Source of the DNA: Planctomycetota bacterium | Lineage (GTDB): Bacteria; Planctomycetota; UBA1135; UBA2386 | NCBI GenBank assembly: GCA_025459175.1 | Contig: JALORC010000066.1 | Coordinates: 1 to 47,080, forward strand | Reading direction: 5' to 3' | DNA length: 47,080 nucleotides | Shown here: piece by piece, positions 6,785 to 15,280 of the stretch | Layout of the letters: each line of letters opens with the position of its first letter | Position numbering within the stretch: the stretch's first letter is position 1 | The notes under the pieces: generated by a model | What the model was told of the DNA's origin: nothing | Databases searched by the model: none | What the model saw: the letters and a program-made list of their open reading frames with translations, nothing else | Translations under genes and position numbers: made by a program

Positions 6785-7993
6785 ATGGTCGTGCCGAACA
6801 TGAGCGTCTTCATAAGCTACTCGTCGCCGGACAAAGCGATCGCGCGGCGCCTTGCCGTGGATCTGCGGCAAGCCGGTGTTGAGGTTTGGTTCGATGAGTT
6901 TCAGCTCCGAGCCGGCGACCCCATCCTGACGTCGATAAGGGAAGGGATTGAGCGATCCGATGTCCTGCTCGTTCTGATCTCAGCGAGCAGTATTCGCTCC
7001 ACATGGGTAGAGAGCGAGGTTCGGGAAGCGATTGAGCGTTACGGCGACGCATCTGGGCCCGTCATCGTCCCTGTCCGAATTGATGATACGGAGCCTCCGT
7101 CATTCTTGCGATCCGTGGCGTATGTTGACTTGCGACTGAGTTATGAAGAAGGTCTGCGTAGAATCCTGCGCGCTCTTGAGGTTGACCGGCCCGCGAAGCG
7201 GGTGCGGAATGTTATTGACGCGTCTGGTCTCGCTAGAGAGCTGGCAAAGGACAGCGATGTGTCCCGTGGTGTGGCGGTTTACGTCTCTACGGGTCTAGCG
7301 ATTCTCTCGATAGTTGTGTCTGTAGTTGTCGCATGGCCCGCATTCGTGGAGGCATTCGGCGACCGACCTCGGGTTGTGTACAGCGTCGCGCAGTCCCGAC
7401 TTTCAATTCCAAAGGAGCTGAATGAGGCGCAAATTCGTGCGATGCTTCTCAGGGAGAAGATCCCGGACTCGACCATTAAAATTAATATTTTGAATCGAGG
7501 ATCGAGGCAGGCGGAGGAGATCAAGGTTGGCCTTGAAGTTGATGGCAGTCTGTCATCGGTGCTGGTTGACCCAGATCCGTCGACGAAGCCCGTCTGGGTC
7601 GCTCTGACAGTGCCCGCGGTGGCTTCTGGAGACAGAAGGGCTACGTTGCTTCTGGGTTCGCTCGTGCCTGACCGCCCTGTGTCGATCGAGTATTCATACC
7701 ATAGCACGTCGGCCACGATGATTTGCGACGTCGTGGCAGATGGCATCCTGGCAGAGCGGGTGGCGGATGTGACAATGGTGCCATCGTGGTCATTGTGGCA
7801 GGCGATCAAGGTGCCGGTGATGATACTGATATGCGGCATTCTGTTGTCCATTGTAGTGGGTGTTGGCGTCGGGATGGCGCGAAGCGAGAAACTGAGGCAG
7901 CTAGTTGTCGACCTGGCGAAGAGCCTTTTTCCCTGGCTTGGATCACTCGCGGTCTTGGATGATCATCAGAGACATACTAGGCGGAATCGGTAG
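6785..7993 (+). CDS. TIR-domain membrane protein, putative NADase effector
   Basis: The protein is 402 aa; a second ATG at 6800 gives MSVFISYSS directly. Residues 6-135 are a TIR domain: VFISYSSPDKAIARRLA, VEVWFDEFQLRAGD, SDVLLVLISASSIRSTWVESEV. Glu78 in WVESE aligns with the catalytic glutamate of NAD-cleaving TIR domains such as SARM1. A transmembrane segment follows (about 160-190), then a beta-rich domain (about 195-320), a second transmembrane segment (about 340-365) and a short tail. Bacterial TIR proteins commonly act in anti-phage immunity by depleting NAD or making signal molecules. Here the TIR domain should face the cytoplasm and the beta domain the other side. Its defence role is inferred from family and island context. 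Confidence 0.8.
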   Translation: MVVPNMSVFISYSSPDKAIARRLAVDLRQAGVEVWFDEFQLRAGDPILTSIREGIERSDVLLVLISASSIRSTWVESEVREAIERYGDASGPVIVPVRIDDTEPPSFLRSVAYVDLRLSYEEGLRRILRALEVDRPAKRVRNVIDASGLARELAKDSDVSRGVAVYVSTGLAILSIVVSVVVAWPAFVEAFGDRPRVVYSVAQSRLSIPKELNEAQIRAMLLREKIPDSTIKINILNRGSRQAEEIKVGLEVDGSLSSVLVDPDPSTKPVWVALTVPAVASGDRRATLLLGSLVPDRPVSIEYSYHSTSATMICDVVADGILAERVADVTMVPSWSLWQAIKVPVMILICGILLSIVVGVGVGMARSEKLRQLVVDLAKSLFPWLGSLAVLDDHQRHTRRNR

Positions 7994-8086
7994 CTTGGCA
8001 TCTCTGAGGTGTGTTGGCGACTTGAAGGTAAGCGTCCGGCCCAGCCATCTGGTTCACCGACCCTGAGGCTGCGGTGTCCCGGTGCC

Positions 8087-8102
8087 CCCTGTGTCGACAG
8101 GG
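8087..8102. repeat. Short hairpin CCCTGT/ACAGGG, copy 2
   Basis: CCCTGT (8087-8092) pairs with ACAGGG (8097-8102) around a GTCG tetraloop. It resembles the hairpin at 5045-5062. It lies at the edge of the IS66 remnant. Confidence 0.45.
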
Positions 8103-8111
8103 AAAGCATGT

Positions 8112-8235
8112 GAGATTGAGGTCGACTCGCGAGTGGTGCTGCGGGTTCCTTCCGGGTTCGACGCCGACGATGTCCGGCGGCTGGTTTAGGTGCTGCGGTG
8201 CTGAGCCTGCCGATTTCCGTGCGGATCTGCCCCTG
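8112..8235 (+). pseudogene. IS66-family remnant (end of orfA, start of orfB)
   Basis: Bases 8112-8189 translate to EIEVDSRVVLRVPSGFDADD then VRRLV and stop, the usual C-terminus of the IS66 TnpA accessory protein. Immediately after, a GTG at 8198 begins VLSLPISVRI, the usual first residues of IS66 TnpB. The similarity then stops and no transposase follows. This is a short fossil of an IS66 element. The reading from 8236 to 8366 is not assignable on either strand. Confidence 0.65.
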
Positions 8236-8366
8236 GTGGCGTTCGTGGGCTTCCGCGAGGTGGGTTGCCTGTCGGGCGGCGCCGGCGTATCGGTTGGTGG
8301 CTGGACTTCGTCGGCGATGGGCGTGCGGGTCCTGGGGTTGCCGGAGCGGTCCGGTCTGCAGGATGG

Positions 8367-8618
8367 CGGTCGATGTTCACGAAGCAGAACTCGTCCGGAT
8401 TTCGGGACCTGGTGCGGCTGCACGGCGGCGACCTTGTGGCGGCCGGTGAAGAGCTGTTCGATGCCAGCCGAAGGGATAATCCCCGGTGCAAGGGGTGGCA
8501 TGGTGAAGTCCTCCGTGAGCGGGCGCGGAGGCGCGCGTAGGAAGGCCGGGGAGGCGCTGGATCGGGCTGCGAGGTCGCGTAGTCTCCCGACTACCCCCTT
8601 CAACCAGAGGGGGGATCA
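8367..8618 (+). repeat. Repeat block B (degenerate, about 250 bp)
   Basis: This is the second copy of the block at 5172-5432, with the same ending (GTAGTCTCCCGACTACCCCC, then TCAAC and AGAGGG). A frameshift separates the two coding-like halves seen in copy A. It ends only 15 bp before the kinase gene at 8634, so it supplies or has replaced that gene's upstream region. Confidence 0.75.
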
Positions 8619-8633
8619 GGGTAGGTTGAGAGC

Positions 8634-9650
8634 ATGCTCGCAATCGGAAGTGTCGTAGGCAGTGGATGGACCATAAGGAGGGCTCTTCCGGTTGAGCCGA
8701 ACGCTACCGGAGGAAACTTCTCAACTTGTTACAACGTAGATCGTTCGGGGATGCAGGGTTTTCTGAAGGTGTTTGACGTAATGAGGGCGGCTGGAGGGCC
8801 CGATGCGCTTCGGCAAATTCAGTCTGCAACGGCGGCCTTCAATTTTGAGCGCGATTTATTGGAGAAATGCAAGAAAAGCAACCTGACCCATGTCGTGGTT
8901 CCCATAGAAGACGGTGAGATTCAGCGGCAGTCCCAGTTGCCGTTGTACTACATCATCTTCGAGGCCGCGGATGGAGACATTCGGCGCGTGCTTCGTGCCA
9001 AGCAGGCCTTGGATGCTGCTTGGCTACTTCGATGTATGCACGGTATTTGCGTGGGTATAGGGCAGTTGCACTCCATTGACATAGCTCATCAAGATTTAAA
9101 GCCCTCGAATGTGCTATGGATGAAGGATCATGCTAAGATTGCTGACCTGGGTCGAGCCTGTGACAAGGGAGTCCCAGCCGCTCATGATGCAGCATGGCAT
9201 GCCGGGGACCGCGGTTACGCGCCGCCTGAGTTAATGTATGGATACCAAGCGCATGATTGGATGGTGAGGCGAGTCGCCTGCGACCTTTTTCATATCGGTA
9301 GCATGATCACGTATATAATTAACGGAGCAAATATGACCATGCTGATGCTTGGCAATCTGTCGGGAGCGTACCGGCCTAATGCATTCCGTGGGCTCTATCG
9401 GGATGTGGCGGCTCATCTTCGTCACGCATTGGAGGATACGCTTCTGATACTGGGAAGCTGGTTGCATGGTGAGGATGGGAGGGAGATTGTGGCGATGATT
9501 AGGGCTTTCTGTGAGCCAGAGCCAGAGTTGCGTCTGCAGCTCGTAGCAGGGGGACGCAGTGGCCCATTGCTAGAATGGCACATATCGCGACTGGACTTGC
9601 TGTCCAGAAAGGCTGGGGCGGGGTTGTTGAGGGTGGCTGGAAGCCCATGA
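8634..9650 (+). CDS. Serine/threonine protein kinase-like protein of a defence-type module
   Basis: The protein is 338 aa. It has the kinase core: glycine-rich start (GSGWTIRRAL...TGGNFSTCYNV), Lys45 in GFLKVFD, catalytic loop HQDLKPSN with Asp154 and Asn159, the metal-binding motif as DLG with Asp171, and GDRGYAPPE as the activation-segment end. All key residues are present, so it should be active. No membrane segment is seen. Kinases with this GGNFS...FLK...FNFERDLL layout recur beside TPR genes in genomic islands. Its stop overlaps the next gene's start (ATGA), so kinase and TPR protein are made together. A role in stress or phage sensing is inferred. The GC content is lower than in the core region. 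Confidence 0.8.
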   Translation: MLAIGSVVGSGWTIRRALPVEPNATGGNFSTCYNVDRSGMQGFLKVFDVMRAAGGPDALRQIQSATAAFNFERDLLEKCKKSNLTHVVVPIEDGEIQRQSQLPLYYIIFEAADGDIRRVLRAKQALDAAWLLRCMHGICVGIGQLHSIDIAHQDLKPSNVLWMKDHAKIADLGRACDKGVPAAHDAAWHAGDRGYAPPELMYGYQAHDWMVRRVACDLFHIGSMITYIINGANMTMLMLGNLSGAYRPNAFRGLYRDVAAHLRHALEDTLLILGSWLHGEDGREIVAMIRAFCEPEPELRLQLVAGGRSGPLLEWHISRLDLLSRKAGAGLLRVAGSP

Positions 9651-11143
9651 ATAACATTGACTTGGAGCGATCGATGTTCCCTCGCTGGCGAAGCCTAGCC
9701 GCGACAGTGGCGCGAGGCGAGATTGGAACTGGCTTGGCGCAACAGGCTGGCGACAGCATGGTTGATAGGCAGCTAGGACTCCTGCAGCAGAAGTTCGCTG
9801 AGAATGGCCATGTTGAATCGGCGGCTGAGCTATTGGCGTTTGCGACGGGCTGGGGCCGCGCTGATCATCCAAGCGTGCGGCGAGCGGCTGAGGTTGTGGA
9901 ATCGGAGGCGCACGAGAAGACCGCAATTTATGTTTTGGCGGCAGAGCTAATTGGAAAAGCAGGGTCTGAGAGACACTCCTTGATGCTCAAGGCCGCTAGC
10001 GCCCGGGAGCGGATTGCAGGGCTCAAGCTACGGGTGCGAAGCAACGCGCGAGATGCTCTCAGCTGGGTGGAGCTGGCTCGGTGGCATTCCGTCGTAGGGC
10101 AGTCTGAGAAGGCAAAAGTCGCAATCCGGACAGCGACCGCCATCGTGGATAGCGACAGATACGTTGTGCGATCTGCAGCGAGGTTCTGGTGCCACGTTCG
10201 TGAGTTTGGTTTAGCCTTGGCAACACTGCGTAAAGCCTCTGAATCGCGAAGTGACCCTTGGCTCATGGCTTCGCTTGTGGCGGTTGGGCACAGGTGCGGT
10301 GAGGGTGACGCGTTCCGCAGGCTGGCCAGGTCGATGGTGAAGAGGGGGGGGGCACGAGGTCTGGATGAGTCCGAGCTTGCGGCGGCTTTGGGATCTTTGG
10401 AGTGGGAGCGTGGTAGCGAGCGGATCGCGCGCAAGCTATTGCGCTCATCGCTTGTGGTGCCGGCAGAAAACACAGTCGCGCATGTGTCGTGGATCAATCG
10501 GCGGCAGATGCTTGTGGAGATTCCTGAAGGCGCAGCTAGCGCTGCAGTGTCGCACGAGGCTCTAGCTTGGCAGTTTGCTGAGCGGGGTCAGGTCGCCAAA
10601 GCAGTCGGTAGCTGTCGAGATTGGTTGCATGACGAGGCGTTCAGTGCAAAGCCGGCGATAGTAGGATCTTATCTTGGGGTTATGAGCGGAATGGCCGTTG
10701 AGGAGGCGTGCGTCATAGCTCGGGAGGGGCTTTGCGCTAACGGAAATGAGCCAATGTTAATTAACAATTATGCCGCGGCACTTGCTAGTCAAGGCCAGCT
10801 TGCTGAAGCGTCCGAAGCACTGGGCAGGCTTCGGAGGCTAGTTCTTCCGGCATTTGTTGCTGCGACGGCGACAGCCACCGAAGGTCTGATTGCGTTCCGA
10901 TCAGGTCGAGTCGCCGAGGGCGAGGCTCTCTATCGTAGGGCAATGGAGCGTGCCCCTGGCGATGCCATCATCGCTGTGCTCGCTGAATTGCACATGGAGA
11001 TGGAGCGAACGAGAGCCGGCCTTGGAAGGCAACGGTTGCAGGAGTTGGTTGCAGCGCATGCTCGAAGCAGTGACTTGGGTGTCCGTCTGGCCGTGGGGCG
11101 AGCTTTAGCGGTGATAGCTGAAGCTGGTGAGGGCGTCCGTTAG
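9647..11143 (+). CDS. TPR-repeat protein coupled to the kinase
   Basis: The protein is 498 aa from the ATG at 9647, which overlaps the kinase stop codon; the longer frame from 9575 would overlap the kinase by 76 bases and is less likely. It is almost entirely helical, with repeated pairs of helices typical of tetratricopeptide repeats: DALSWVELARWHSVVGQSEK, PMLINNYAAALASQGQLAEA, LIAFRSGRVAEGEALYRRAM, DAIIAVLAELHMEMERTRAG. No catalytic motif, signal peptide or membrane segment is visible. TPR proteins act as protein-binding scaffolds, so this is likely the substrate, sensor or adaptor of the neighbouring kinase. Individual repeat boundaries are approximate. Confidence 0.75.
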   Translation: MNNIDLERSMFPRWRSLAATVARGEIGTGLAQQAGDSMVDRQLGLLQQKFAENGHVESAAELLAFATGWGRADHPSVRRAAEVVESEAHEKTAIYVLAAELIGKAGSERHSLMLKAASARERIAGLKLRVRSNARDALSWVELARWHSVVGQSEKAKVAIRTATAIVDSDRYVVRSAARFWCHVREFGLALATLRKASESRSDPWLMASLVAVGHRCGEGDAFRRLARSMVKRGGARGLDESELAAALGSLEWERGSERIARKLLRSSLVVPAENTVAHVSWINRRQMLVEIPEGAASAAVSHEALAWQFAERGQVAKAVGSCRDWLHDEAFSAKPAIVGSYLGVMSGMAVEEACVIAREGLCANGNEPMLINNYAAALASQGQLAEASEALGRLRRLVLPAFVAATATATEGLIAFRSGRVAEGEALYRRAMERAPGDAIIAVLAELHMEMERTRAGLGRQRLQELVAAHARSSDLGVRLAVGRALAVIAEAGEGVR

Positions 11144-11179
11144 ACTGGTGTGCAGCGCTAATGGTCCCCTGTTCATCGG

Positions 11180-11213
11180 GCCCGCAGCTCAAATCTTCTC
11201 GACCCGACCGCTT
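11180..11213 (+). other. Degenerate tRNA-Pro 3' end, putative right attachment site
   Basis: The sequence TCAAATCTTCTCG (11189-11201) is identical to the T-arm region of the fragment at 4934-4977, and CCGACC then CTTCT also match (CGACCCGACC against CGCTCCGACC). The flanking CATCGAGCAGT resembles CGTCGAGCGGT after the first fragment. The AT-richer island genes end just before this point and uniform high-GC sequence begins after it. It is best read as a decayed att copy marking the end of the island. Confidence 0.6.
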
Positions 11214-11369
11214 CTAACTCCCATCGAGCAGTTTGGGTGTGCTGGTTGAGCTTTGCGGGTCGCGAGAGCCTCGCCCCTTCGGACGCAAGCGCGCGCAGTC
11301 GGCCGCGCAGGCTACCCAACTGCTAAACTCGCCCCTCCCCGGCACAACGCCGACTCGCCCTACCTCCCC

Positions 11370-12464
11370 ATGCTGCGCCCCCTCAGCTCCCTCCTGATCC
11401 TGGCCTCGATCGCCAGCCCCCAGACCACCCATCTGGTCGGACCGGGCGGCTTCGCCGACCTCAACCTGGCACTCGCCGCAGCAACGGACGGCGACATCCT
11501 GCTGGTGCAACCCGGCAGCTATCCCACGTTCCTCACGACGCTCGGCGTCACCATCCGCGCTCTCGTTCCCGGCACCGTGACCTTGCTCCCGGGTCTCGGC
11601 ACCATCTTCAACCTGCAGCCGGGCAAGTCGGCTCACGTCTTGGGCGTGAACACGAGTGCCCTGTTCGTCACGGGCGGCAGCATCTCGCTCGACCAGTGCA
11701 CGATCGCGGGCACGCCAACGGGATTCGGCGGTCTCTTTGCCCAGGATTGCACGCTCCACTTGCAGTCCTGCACGGTGCGCGGTCTGCCGGCCTTCGGCGG
11801 GCCACCGCCTGGGGCGCTACGGGCATTCAACTCCGTGGTGGCAGGCGTCGACTGCACGATCGAGGGCGTGACCGCATTGGGGACCTGGGGCTATCCCGGA
11901 GCGGCGGTCGAGGTGCAGAACACCGAACTGCGCCTGGCTTCGTCGATCGTTCGCGGCGGCAACGGTCTCTTCAGCCCGGTCGCCTATGCGGTCAGTGCCG
12001 ACGCCGCCAGCTCCGTGTGGCTCTCCGACTGCACGTTGTCGACCACGCTCACCTCGTGTCCGGTCGACGCCACCAGTGGGCGCCTCGCTCGGTGCACGCT
12101 GACGCCGAACTGCAGTGCGCTGCCGAGCGGAGAAGGGCTCGGCGCCCGTCGCACCTCGCCGTTGCAGAACGGCGCGCCGTTCTCGGTCGAGTTCCGCGAC
12201 GAGCCGAACCGCGCCGTCGTGGTGTGGGCCGCGTTCGAGTTGCAGACGACGAGCTCGCCGCTGCTCGAGCAGTCCGCGCTGCTGGCTCAGGCGTCGGCGT
12301 TCCCACTCGCGACCGTCGTGACGGATGCGCTCGGCATCGCCGGGGCCTCGTGGCCGATTCCTGCCGGCAGCATGTTCGTCGATCGCACGCTGTGGCTGCA
12401 AGCTGCCGCCGGAATCAGCTTGCCGGTGCAGACGAGCGTGGTCGTCGGTGGCGTCGTGCGCTGA
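11370..12464 (+). CDS. Secreted right-handed beta-helix protein
   Basis: The protein is 364 aa from the ATG at 11370, which gives a clean signal peptide (MLRPLSSLLILASIASPQ); the frame upstream is not signal-like. The body begins THLVGPGGFADLNLALAAATDGDILLVQPG, the standard opening of parallel beta-helix (pectate-lyase-like) proteins. Short strands with recurrent cysteines follow (DQCTIAG, QDCTLHLQSCTV, GVDCTIEGV, SDCTLS). The last 90 residues form a beta module (LATVVTDALGIAGASWPIP...LWLQAA) like those ending other secreted planctomycete proteins. Catalytic residues are not evident; it may be a surface or structural protein. A TAAACT box at about 11322 could be the -10. Confidence 0.7.
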   Translation: MLRPLSSLLILASIASPQTTHLVGPGGFADLNLALAAATDGDILLVQPGSYPTFLTTLGVTIRALVPGTVTLLPGLGTIFNLQPGKSAHVLGVNTSALFVTGGSISLDQCTIAGTPTGFGGLFAQDCTLHLQSCTVRGLPAFGGPPPGALRAFNSVVAGVDCTIEGVTALGTWGYPGAAVEVQNTELRLASSIVRGGNGLFSPVAYAVSADAASSVWLSDCTLSTTLTSCPVDATSGRLARCTLTPNCSALPSGEGLGARRTSPLQNGAPFSVEFRDEPNRAVVVWAAFELQTTSSPLLEQSALLAQASAFPLATVVTDALGIAGASWPIPAGSMFVDRTLWLQAAAGISLPVQTSVVVGGVVR

Positions 12465-12729
12465 ATGCAGGAGGCGCCCGTGGCGGCAGCGCGCTGCCAT
12501 CCATCATCGCCGCACGATGCGCTGCGGTGCCTACACCGGTTGAGCGACGCTGTTGCACCGAGATGTGCACCGACCTCCGGGCCCTGAGACCCTCAGTTAC
12601 CGAAGCTGGCGTTGCCTCTCCCTCTGGCCGGATACTCGACGCCCCTCTCCGAGGCTCGCAGACCGGCGCTCCACGCCGCGATTCGCGTGCGCCTGCACGA
12701 CCTCCCCAAAAGCCCTTTTCAGTCCACAC

Positions 12730-13491
12730 GTGACCGAGACCGCGAGCGACCGACCCACAGCCGCCGACTGCCTCTGCTGCGGCACTCAGCTCACCGGCCT
12801 CTTCTGCGCCGCCTGCGGCCAGCGCGCCGGGCCACAGCGCCTCGAGCTGCGCACGTTGCTCACTCACTTCGTATCCGCCTTCACCAACTTCGAAGGACCG
12901 CTCCTTCGCACCTCGCTCGGCCTGCTCGTCCGCCCGCACATCGTCGTCGGCGACTACCTGCGCGGTCGACGCATCGTCTACACGAACCCCGTCCAGTGGG
13001 CGATCCTCACCTCAGGCACCTCGGCCCTCATCGGACACGTGCTCGGTCGCGTCGGCCCCGTGCAGATCAAGGTCGACGGCAGCACGCCCGAATGGCTGCG
13101 TCGCGTCATCGAACAGCTCGGCAGCAACTCCAGTCCGCTCTACGTGCTCGTACTCCTGCCCGGCCTCGCGGTCGCCATGCGGATCGCGTTCGGCCGCCGC
13201 GGCGGCACGATTCCCGAACACCTCGTGGTCGTCCTCTACGGCTACGGCATTGGCGCGTTGCTGCAACTCGTGTGGGCCGGTGCCGTCGCCTGGTTCGGAG
13301 CGCCGCCGGGGCCGGCAGGGCTGTTGCCGATGGTGTTCACCGCGTGGGGAGCGGTCGGTGCGCAGCCAACGCGATCCAAGGTCGCGTCCGTTCTGCGCAC
13401 CCTGCTCGCACACTGCCTCTGGGCGCTGCTGCTGCTCGCGCTCGGCCTCGTCGTCTTCGGCATCTGCTGGCTGCTCGGCCTGATCGGCTGA
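12730..13491 (+). CDS. DUF3667-type zinc-ribbon membrane protein
   Basis: The protein is 253 aa from a GTG at 12730, chosen because the zinc ribbon follows directly; the frame is open back to 12553. It starts with a four-cysteine zinc ribbon, CLCCGTQLTGLFCAACGQRA, as in the DUF3667 family. A helix (LLTHFVSAFTNFEGPLLRTSL) and the conserved GDYLRGRRIVYTNPVQ segment come next. Four or so hydrophobic segments occupy the C-terminal half, ending in LLLLALGLVVFGICWLLGL. It is an inner-membrane protein of unknown biochemical role. It stands alone between convergent and same-strand neighbours. Confidence 0.75.
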   Translation: MTETASDRPTAADCLCCGTQLTGLFCAACGQRAGPQRLELRTLLTHFVSAFTNFEGPLLRTSLGLLVRPHIVVGDYLRGRRIVYTNPVQWAILTSGTSALIGHVLGRVGPVQIKVDGSTPEWLRRVIEQLGSNSSPLYVLVLLPGLAVAMRIAFGRRGGTIPEHLVVVLYGYGIGALLQLVWAGAVAWFGAPPGPAGLLPMVFTAWGAVGAQPTRSKVASVLRTLLAHCLWALLLLALGLVVFGICWLLGLIG

Positions 13492-13697
13492 TGGGCATCG
13501 GTGACGTCGCACCGAGACGGCCATCGGAACGTGCGACCCGCTGCCTCCCGGTTCGCAGCGGAGCTACCGGCGACGAACTGGACCAGACAACGTTGCGCGT
13601 GCCGTGAGACGTAGCCGGGCTCGCGCCGTCGCCGGTGGTTCGCCGCCGGGATCCGCGCGCATCCCTCCCTGCTCGATGCCGCTACCGACTGCGCCCC

Positions 13698-15179
13698 TCA
13701 CCCGTCCAGATCCAACTCCTGGATCCACACATTCCGGAACCGCACCGGATTGTGATGCCCCTGCAGCTTGACCGGCAACGGCTCCGGCCCCTCGGCCTTG
13801 CCCGCCCCGGTCTTGCGTGGGATCGCGAAGTCATCGTGGATCCGCTGCCCGTTCTGGTACGCAGTCACTCGCGCATCCTCGACCTTCGCCCCGCCGGCGA
13901 AGCGCGCCGCGCGGAACACGATGTCGAACGACTGCCATTCCCCAGCCGGCTTGCTGACGAGCCGGTCCGGCTTCTTCAGCCGGTAGAGGCTGCCGCAGTA
14001 GCTCGGCAGATAGTCAGCCTCGGTCACCCCGAACGAGTCCAGGATCTGCAGCTCGTAGCGCTGCTGGATGTAGACCCCCGAGTTGCCCCTGCTCTCCGGA
14101 TCCGCGCCCGTCGCGTCATTCACGTTGAACTCGACGTGCATGCGGAAGTCCCGGTACGCCTTCTTGGTGACCACGCTGTCCCACCCCGGCGACGCGGTCA
14201 GCACCCCATCCGCGAACTGCCACTGGCTGGCGACCTTCGCATCTTCGGGCACGAACTCCGACCCGGCGCTGCCGACCAGCTGCACGGCATCGGCCGGGCG
14301 TCGTTCGTCGGCCACGGCGGCCACATCGATCAACCCCGCCGTCGTGCCGAGACTGCTGCGCGCATGCGTGACGACGAAGTCGACCAGCGCCTCGTTCTCG
14401 AACCATCCCGGCCACATGTCATGGCCGCGGCCGGCGAACGGGATCAGCGCCATCGTGCCGCCGAGCTGCTCGTGACGTTGCTGCACGATCCCGGAGTTGG
14501 CCGCCAGCGGCACGACTTCGTCGCGATCGCCGTGCAGGTGCAGGATCGGGATGCGCGCGGCCGCCAGCGGTGCGAGGCGCTCGATCGGATTGTGCGTCGA
14601 CAACGCCGCCGCCAGCTGCGCCTCGTCGAGCCCGTAGGCCGCACTGGCCCGCGCCAGCCCCGGATAACTCGCGAGGTTGCAGACCGGATAGATGCCGGCG
14701 ATGCACGCCACCGACTCGGGATGCTCGACGGCCCAGTTGTAGAGCATCAGTCCGCCGCGACTGCGCGCCAGCAGTGCGGTGCGCTTCGCCAGGCCACGCT
14801 GGTTGACCAGTTCTTCGTACAGCGCCGAGTAGACGGCGCGTCCGTCGGGGCTGCCATACGACTCCCCGACATCGACCCCGGCGATCGCCACGCCGGCGGC
14901 GAGGAACCGTTCGAACATCCATCGCTCCTCCGCGGCGGGCAGGGCCGGCAGCGTCGGCGCATACCAGACCCACGGCACGCGGGGTCGGGGCCCCGGCTCG
15001 GCCGGCGCGCGGGCCGCCGGCGGCAGGATCAGGAACGCGGTGCGGCCGGCGACCGCGAACACTTCGCCAGCGACTGGCAGCGTCTTCGGCGTGGCAGGTC
15101 GGGCTTGTGCAGACAGCGCCTGGAGCGACAGGCCGCCGCCCGCGACGGCGAGCAAGAACAGGCAATGGGTGGGGCGCAC
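13698..15179 (-). CDS. Secreted alpha/beta hydrolase fused to DUF1080 (3-keto-disaccharide hydrolase-like)
   Basis: The protein is 493 aa from a GTG, with a signal peptide (CLFLLAVAGGGLSLQALSAQA). Residues about 60-290 are an alpha/beta hydrolase with nucleophile elbow ARSRGGLM, acid loop HGDRDEVVP and histidine loop GRGHDMWPG, close to dipeptidyl-peptidase or esterase types. Residues about 300-490 are a DUF1080 jelly-roll domain (FRMHVEFNV, RGNSGVYIQQRYELQILDSFG, GEWQSFDIVFRAARF, PVKLQGHHNPVRFRNVWI), common in planctomycetes and linked to sugar-glycoside hydrolysis. It probably works in the periplasm on carbohydrate esters or glycosides. The lipoprotein gene 101 bp upstream reads the same way. 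Confidence 0.85.
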   Translation of the reverse strand: MRPTHCLFLLAVAGGGLSLQALSAQARPATPKTLPVAGEVFAVAGRTAFLILPPAARAPAEPGPRPRVPWVWYAPTLPALPAAEERWMFERFLAAGVAIAGVDVGESYGSPDGRAVYSALYEELVNQRGLAKRTALLARSRGGLMLYNWAVEHPESVACIAGIYPVCNLASYPGLARASAAYGLDEAQLAAALSTHNPIERLAPLAAARIPILHLHGDRDEVVPLAANSGIVQQRHEQLGGTMALIPFAGRGHDMWPGWFENEALVDFVVTHARSSLGTTAGLIDVAAVADERRPADAVQLVGSAGSEFVPEDAKVASQWQFADGVLTASPGWDSVVTKKAYRDFRMHVEFNVNDATGADPESRGNSGVYIQQRYELQILDSFGVTEADYLPSYCGSLYRLKKPDRLVSKPAGEWQSFDIVFRAARFAGGAKVEDARVTAYQNGQRIHDDFAIPRKTGAGKAEGPEPLPVKLQGHHNPVRFRNVWIQELDLDG

Positions 15180-15280
15180 GACCGCAGGCTCGCACGCGCC
15201 GCTCCGGCTGTCGAGGTTCTGCCGCGGTTGCTGGACGGGGCGACCTCGTCGGTGCCCTGCGTTGCCCGCTGTATCCCCGG

